DNA of 64,000 nt from an uncultured Opitutales bacterium (lineage in GTDB: Bacteria > Verrucomicrobiota > Verrucomicrobiia > Opitutales > Intestinicryptomonadaceae): positions 50,640 to 114,639 of the forward strand of contig CALXLM010000002.1 of the NCBI GenBank assembly GCA_944389195.1. The letters run 5' to 3'. Below the pieces are notes generated by a model. The model did not search any database. It was not told the DNA's origin and saw nothing but the letters and a program-made list of their open reading frames with translations. Made by a program: the position numbers and the translations under genes. Of this stretch, positions 61,565 to 64,000 are shown one piece after another. Positions within the stretch are counted from its first letter, which is position 1; each line of letters begins with the position of its first letter.

Positions 61565-63129
61565 AAAAATGTTAGTGAATACGCTGTTTGCGCGGAGCGC
61601 GGGGCTGTTTTCCCGGGATCCGTTGGCGTGTCTGCGCCGTGGCGGTGCCGCTCGGCGTCGGCCTCGAATAACGGAAGAAGCGATAGTTTTAAAGAGGCCC
61701 ATTGGTGGCTCATCAGCGGCGCCGTTGACGCCGCGGCAAGGGCGAGCTTTTTGAGCTTTTGCGCAGTCGCGGGTGAAGCCCCGCCGATTTCGGAGAAGAG
61801 CTGCGCGGCTTCGCCCACATACGACGGCACTTCGGAATCGCGCGTAAACACGACTCTAGATATCTTTGAGAGTGCGGAATCCTTCGAGTTTACCGACCAT
61901 ACGCCGATGTCTGTCATAAAGTGCTTGTCGAGTTCAAGAAGGGCGCGGCGCGAATGTTTCAGCCATTTCTTTTCGCCGGACGTTTTTGACATTTCAAAGA
62001 AAGCGCGAGCGCACAGGACGTATTCGAGGGCCGATGCTTCCGATTCTTTCCCGAGAACGGAAGGCATAGGCCCGCGCCCGGCAAGGGCACTTGCGAGTGT
62101 TTCCGCCGTTTTTTCAGCGCATTTGTAATACCGTTCATCGCCGGTGAAGTCGAAGGCGCGCAGCAGAATTGGAACGGAAAGTGCGCAATCCCTAACAAGG
62201 GGAAATTCGGCTTCGCCCAATATTTGCTTCCGCTTTTTCGCGTCGGCGATGCTTTCGGCAAAAAACATAAAAAACGAATTTATTTTATCGTTCTTCAACG
62301 CGTATTCCGATTCGCCGAGGGCGCGCAGAAATAGAAGCTTCGAAGTGGAATTTTCCGATTTTGACGATACCCGCGCGCAAAGCATCTCGGCGGCGGAGGC
62401 TGCCGCCGACCGGGCAGCCATTTGGCGTATGTCGGCGTTTCCTATTCTTGCGGCAAGGCGGGCGTTTTCCGACAGCACGGCCGCGTCCTCGTTGAGGGTG
62501 CGCGCGGTGTTGAAATATATGAATAGCCTTGCGCTTTCGGAATTGAGAAACCTGAGGCATCCGCTCATTCTGAAGTTGTCGAGCGATATCGAAAAGTCGG
62601 ACGGGGCGTCGGCGATTCTTGCTGCGGCCCGCGCGGTGGATTTTAAAGTGTCGGGGCTTTTTTCGAACTGCGCTGCGGCACCGATAATCGCGTTTTCAAG
62701 GTTCGGCGCGAAGTGTCCTCCACGCATGGCCGTTTCCGAGGTCATGTAGATGGGTATGAGATTGGGGGAGAATATCCCCGCTTCAAAATGGCATTTGCGT
62801 TTTGTGGCGGTTTCGAGAATATAATTTAATATCGAATAGTCGGCCGGGTTCGTTTCGGGTGATATTTCCGTAGATATATAGTTGCGCTTTAGTATTTTTT
62901 CGGCGTTTCCGGATAGCGGAAATACGTTCAATCCCTTCAATTTTAAAAACACCAGTTTTCCCTCTTTCCGCGCCGACGCCTCAACGCAATCATTCCATGC
63001 GCACTCCGATACGGACGCGAATTTTGAGCCATTTTCACATTTGAGAAGCGTATTGCGAAGCGCTACTGCCGCAAAAACAACGCTCAGGCATCCAAACAGG
63101 ATTGCCAGCGATTTTCGTATTTTTCCCAC
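61561..63129 (-). CDS. YyaL/SSP411-like protein (thioredoxin-like DUF255 plus alpha-barrel), degenerate
   Basis: A 522-residue protein from GTG 63129 (GKIRKSLAILFGCLSVVF, an N-terminal anchor). After the membrane segment comes a thioredoxin-like part (CAWNDCVEASARKEGKLVFLK and later ISTEISPETNPADY) and then about 380 residues of paired helices like a six-hairpin barrel (SVPILLRAFDFTGDERYYKCAEK, ALEYVLCARAFFEMSK). The layout recalls the YyaL/SSP411 family, but the CxxC of the thioredoxin site is missing. An upstream TTG at 63294 would add 55 residues and cross the repeats near 63174-63238. Function unknown; the assignment is tentative. Confidence 0.65.
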   Translation of the reverse strand: MGKIRKSLAILFGCLSVVFAAVALRNTLLKCENGSKFASVSECAWNDCVEASARKEGKLVFLKLKGLNVFPLSGNAEKILKRNYISTEISPETNPADYSILNYILETATKRKCHFEAGIFSPNLIPIYMTSETAMRGGHFAPNLENAIIGAAAQFEKSPDTLKSTARAAARIADAPSDFSISLDNFRMSGCLRFLNSESARLFIYFNTARTLNEDAAVLSENARLAARIGNADIRQMAARSAAASAAEMLCARVSSKSENSTSKLLFLRALGESEYALKNDKINSFFMFFAESIADAKKRKQILGEAEFPLVRDCALSVPILLRAFDFTGDERYYKCAEKTAETLASALAGRGPMPSVLGKESEASALEYVLCARAFFEMSKTSGEKKWLKHSRRALLELDKHFMTDIGVWSVNSKDSALSKISRVVFTRDSEVPSYVGEAAQLFSEIGGASPATAQKLKKLALAAASTAPLMSHQWASLKLSLLPLFEADAERHRHGADTPTDPGKTAPRSAQTAYSLTFF

Positions 63130-63529
63130 GGCGTTTTCAGACAGCTGGCATGCGCTAAAGTGCCGAATTTTTTGCTTTTCGTCAAAAGTCGTGGAATGGT
63201 TAAAATTTAACTCGCTCTTCGTCAAACTCGGTGGGATGAGGAAGAAATACGAGATAAGAGAAGGAAGAAAAAGATTAAAAAAAGAGAGAGGCAAAGAGGA
63301 TAAGAAATATACTACAATGCCTTATGTGATATTCAGTTATTGCAGAGTGCGGAAAACGGGGCGGAAAGGGCAAGCATTTTCTGCTAATATTAATTGCATT
63401 CAAAGAAGACAAGGCGTACACACTGTTTATAATGCTTGTCAAGAAATCGAAAAATAATTGACATTAACGAAAGAAAAACTTGACAAACGCGCGAATTTTG
63501 CGGAGTAGTGTTTACTTTAAATTTGGTCT
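63130..63529. other. 400-bp intergenic region with degenerate repeats and a purine tract
   Basis: No gene is supported. Two copies of a 25-bp imperfect direct repeat (63174-63198 and 63214-63238, about 19 of 25 identical) stand 40 bp apart. They resemble the inverted-repeat ends further on. About 75 bp (63231-63308) are almost pure purine on the plus strand. TTGACA boxes occur near 63453 and at 63480-63485; the second may be the -35 of the tRNA promoter, though no well-placed -10 is seen. Confidence 0.5.
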
Positions 63530-63604
63530 GCCCCCTTCGTCTAGTGGTTAGGACTCCTGAACCTCATTCAGGCGACATCGGTTCGAATCCGGTCGGGGGT
63601 GCCA
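63530..63604 (+). tRNA. tRNA-Glu (anticodon CTC) with unusual bases
   Basis: A 75-nt cloverleaf with encoded CCA. The D arm is GTCT/GGAC, the anticodon stem CCTGA/TCAGG with loop ACCTCAT, the T arm ATCGG/CCGGT with loop TTCGAAT. The anticodon is CTC (63563-63565). Three things are unusual: C instead of U at position 33, a G-U pair at 1-72, and a U-C mismatch at 7-66 in the acceptor stem. The overall sequence is close to E. coli tRNA-Glu. It could be weakened but functional, or decaying. Confidence 0.85.
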
Positions 63605-63698
63605 AATTTTTTTTTACCCGCTTGGCAATCTTTAAGCATGGGCGCAAAATCGGGCAACGTAAAGACTGCGGAGCGTGAATTTTTGCGATATATGTTTA

Positions 63699-63726
63699 GA
63701 GCCAACACCAAAAGTTGCGGTATAGG
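63699..63726. repeat. ISL3-like terminal inverted-repeat sequence, copy B
   Basis: A 28-mer beginning GAGCCAACACCAAAAGTTG. It matches the 28-mer at 63875-63902 in 22 of 28 positions and lies just past the stop of transposase fragment B, where an IS end is expected. Confidence 0.55.
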
Positions 63727-63738
63727 CTTTTTTGTATT

Positions 63739-63880
63739 TTACAGGTCAACCCCACATTCCGCGGGCGCCCCGAGGCGGCAGTTTTTAAAGTTTCTGTATT
63801 CGCAGGCGCGCCTATGTATTAGCTTCATCTTGCGGTGGAAACCCTCTGTTATTCCGTTATTTTTCGTAAATCTCGGGTCA
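63739..63880 (-). pseudogene. C-terminal fragment of an ISL3-like transposase (copy B)
   Basis: The minus strand encodes NNGITEGFHRKMKLIHRRACEY and then RNFKNCRLGAPAECGVDL with a stop at 63739. This matches the conserved tail of ISL3-type (IS204/IS1001/IS1096/IS1165) transposases, here only about 47 codons long and mutated. At its upstream edge it runs into the terminal repeat of another copy (63875-63902), so it was cut by insertion of, or recombination with, a second element. Confidence 0.65.
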
Positions 63881-63902
63881 ATACCAAAGGTTGTGGAATA
63901 GG
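63875..63902. repeat. ISL3-like terminal inverted-repeat sequence, copy A
   Basis: A 28-mer beginning GGGTCAATACCAAAGGTTG, homologous to that at 63699-63726, 176 bp away. It lies 21 bp past the stop codon of transposase fragment A. Confidence 0.55.
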
Positions 63903-63923
63903 TTGATTTTTTAGATTTGTCTT

Positions 63924-64000
63924 TCATAGATTCACCCCGCATTCTACGAGCACTCTCAGTCTGTAATTTTCAAAGTTTCTGTATCCATAGGCTCTGCGTT
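63924..64000 (-). mobile_element. ISL3-like transposase, C-terminal end (copy A), continues beyond window
   Basis: The minus strand from the window edge reads RRAYGYRNFENYRLRVLVEC and then GVNL with a TGA at 63924-63926. This is the better conserved version of the tail seen in copy B and agrees with the family consensus for ISL3-type transposases. The N-terminal part lies outside the window, so whether it is intact cannot be judged. Confidence 0.7.

Noticed and set aside
63599..63901. A 100-codon plus-strand frame after the tRNA
   Set aside because: It overlaps the tRNA CCA end and runs antisense through the transposase remnants.

Overview
The window looks like chromosomal DNA of a Verrucomicrobiota member, most likely of the Opitutales/Puniceicoccales type living on plant or host polysaccharides. 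The evidence is an outer-membrane lipid A pathway with a fused LpxC-FabZ, an AKKA-repeat histone H1-like protein, a PEP-CTERM type surface protein, a bacterial family-B DNA polymerase, and secreted glycoside hydrolases with Tat or lipoprotein signals. Many genes start without a clear Shine-Dalgarno and have A/T-rich leaders. The taxon is an inference from gene content.

Layout. 1-5.5 kb (minus strand): partial class V aminotransferase, panD, ftsK, recN. 5.6-12.6 kb (plus): lpxC-fabZ, lpxA, mnmM, an Lrp/AsnC regulator with its aminotransferase, der, fmt. 13-16 kb: H1-like gene, then two minus-strand proteins of unknown function, one a long coiled coil with a degenerate peptidase-like end. 16.1-21.5 kb (plus): both RNase HIII and RNase HII, carA, then an apparent ribosome-mediated attenuator with an aromatic-rich leader peptide ahead of two tandem DRE-TIM (HMGL-like) aldolase paralogues. 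21.6-23.8 kb (minus): guaD, prs, a small lipoprotein. 24-27 kb (plus): leuD-exbB-exbD and rho, followed by a 128-nt element predicted to be strongly structured. 27.3-31.5 kb (minus): secreted GH2 enzyme, truA, ruvX. 31.6-35.6 kb (plus): zinc-ribbon coiled-coil protein, a 1.1-kb AT-rich gap with DnaA boxes (candidate oriC), dnaA, a secreted SGNH hydrolase. 36-46.4 kb: RlmD/TrmA-type and SpoU-type rRNA methylases, an unknown protein, nadE, hemL, a PEP-CTERM surface protein, a GH10 xylanase. 46.7-50.8 kb (minus): lipoprotein GH42-like glycosidase and a Tat-exported Gfo/Idh oxidoreductase. 51-56.9 kb (mostly minus): amidase, infC, murA, an EEP-family lipoprotein, a YmdB-type phosphodiesterase, adk. 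56.9-63.1 kb: family-B polymerase, hisD, a histidine kinase, a YyaL-like protein. 63.5 kb to the end: tRNA-Glu(CTC) with unusual bases, next to nested remnants of ISL3-like transposases.

Most genes are housekeeping: lipid A and peptidoglycan, translation, replication, amino acid and cofactor synthesis. The accessory part is the hemicellulose-type cluster (GH2, PEP-CTERM protein, GH10, GH42-like, Gfo/Idh). The most interesting signal is the leader at 19341-19465. It has seven aromatic codons among ten, a perfect 8-bp pairing between the end of the leader ORF and the 5' arm of a Rho-independent terminator, and then a two-gene aldolase operon. I know of no description of this combination, but I could not search for one. 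No CRISPR array, rRNA operon or intact prophage was seen.
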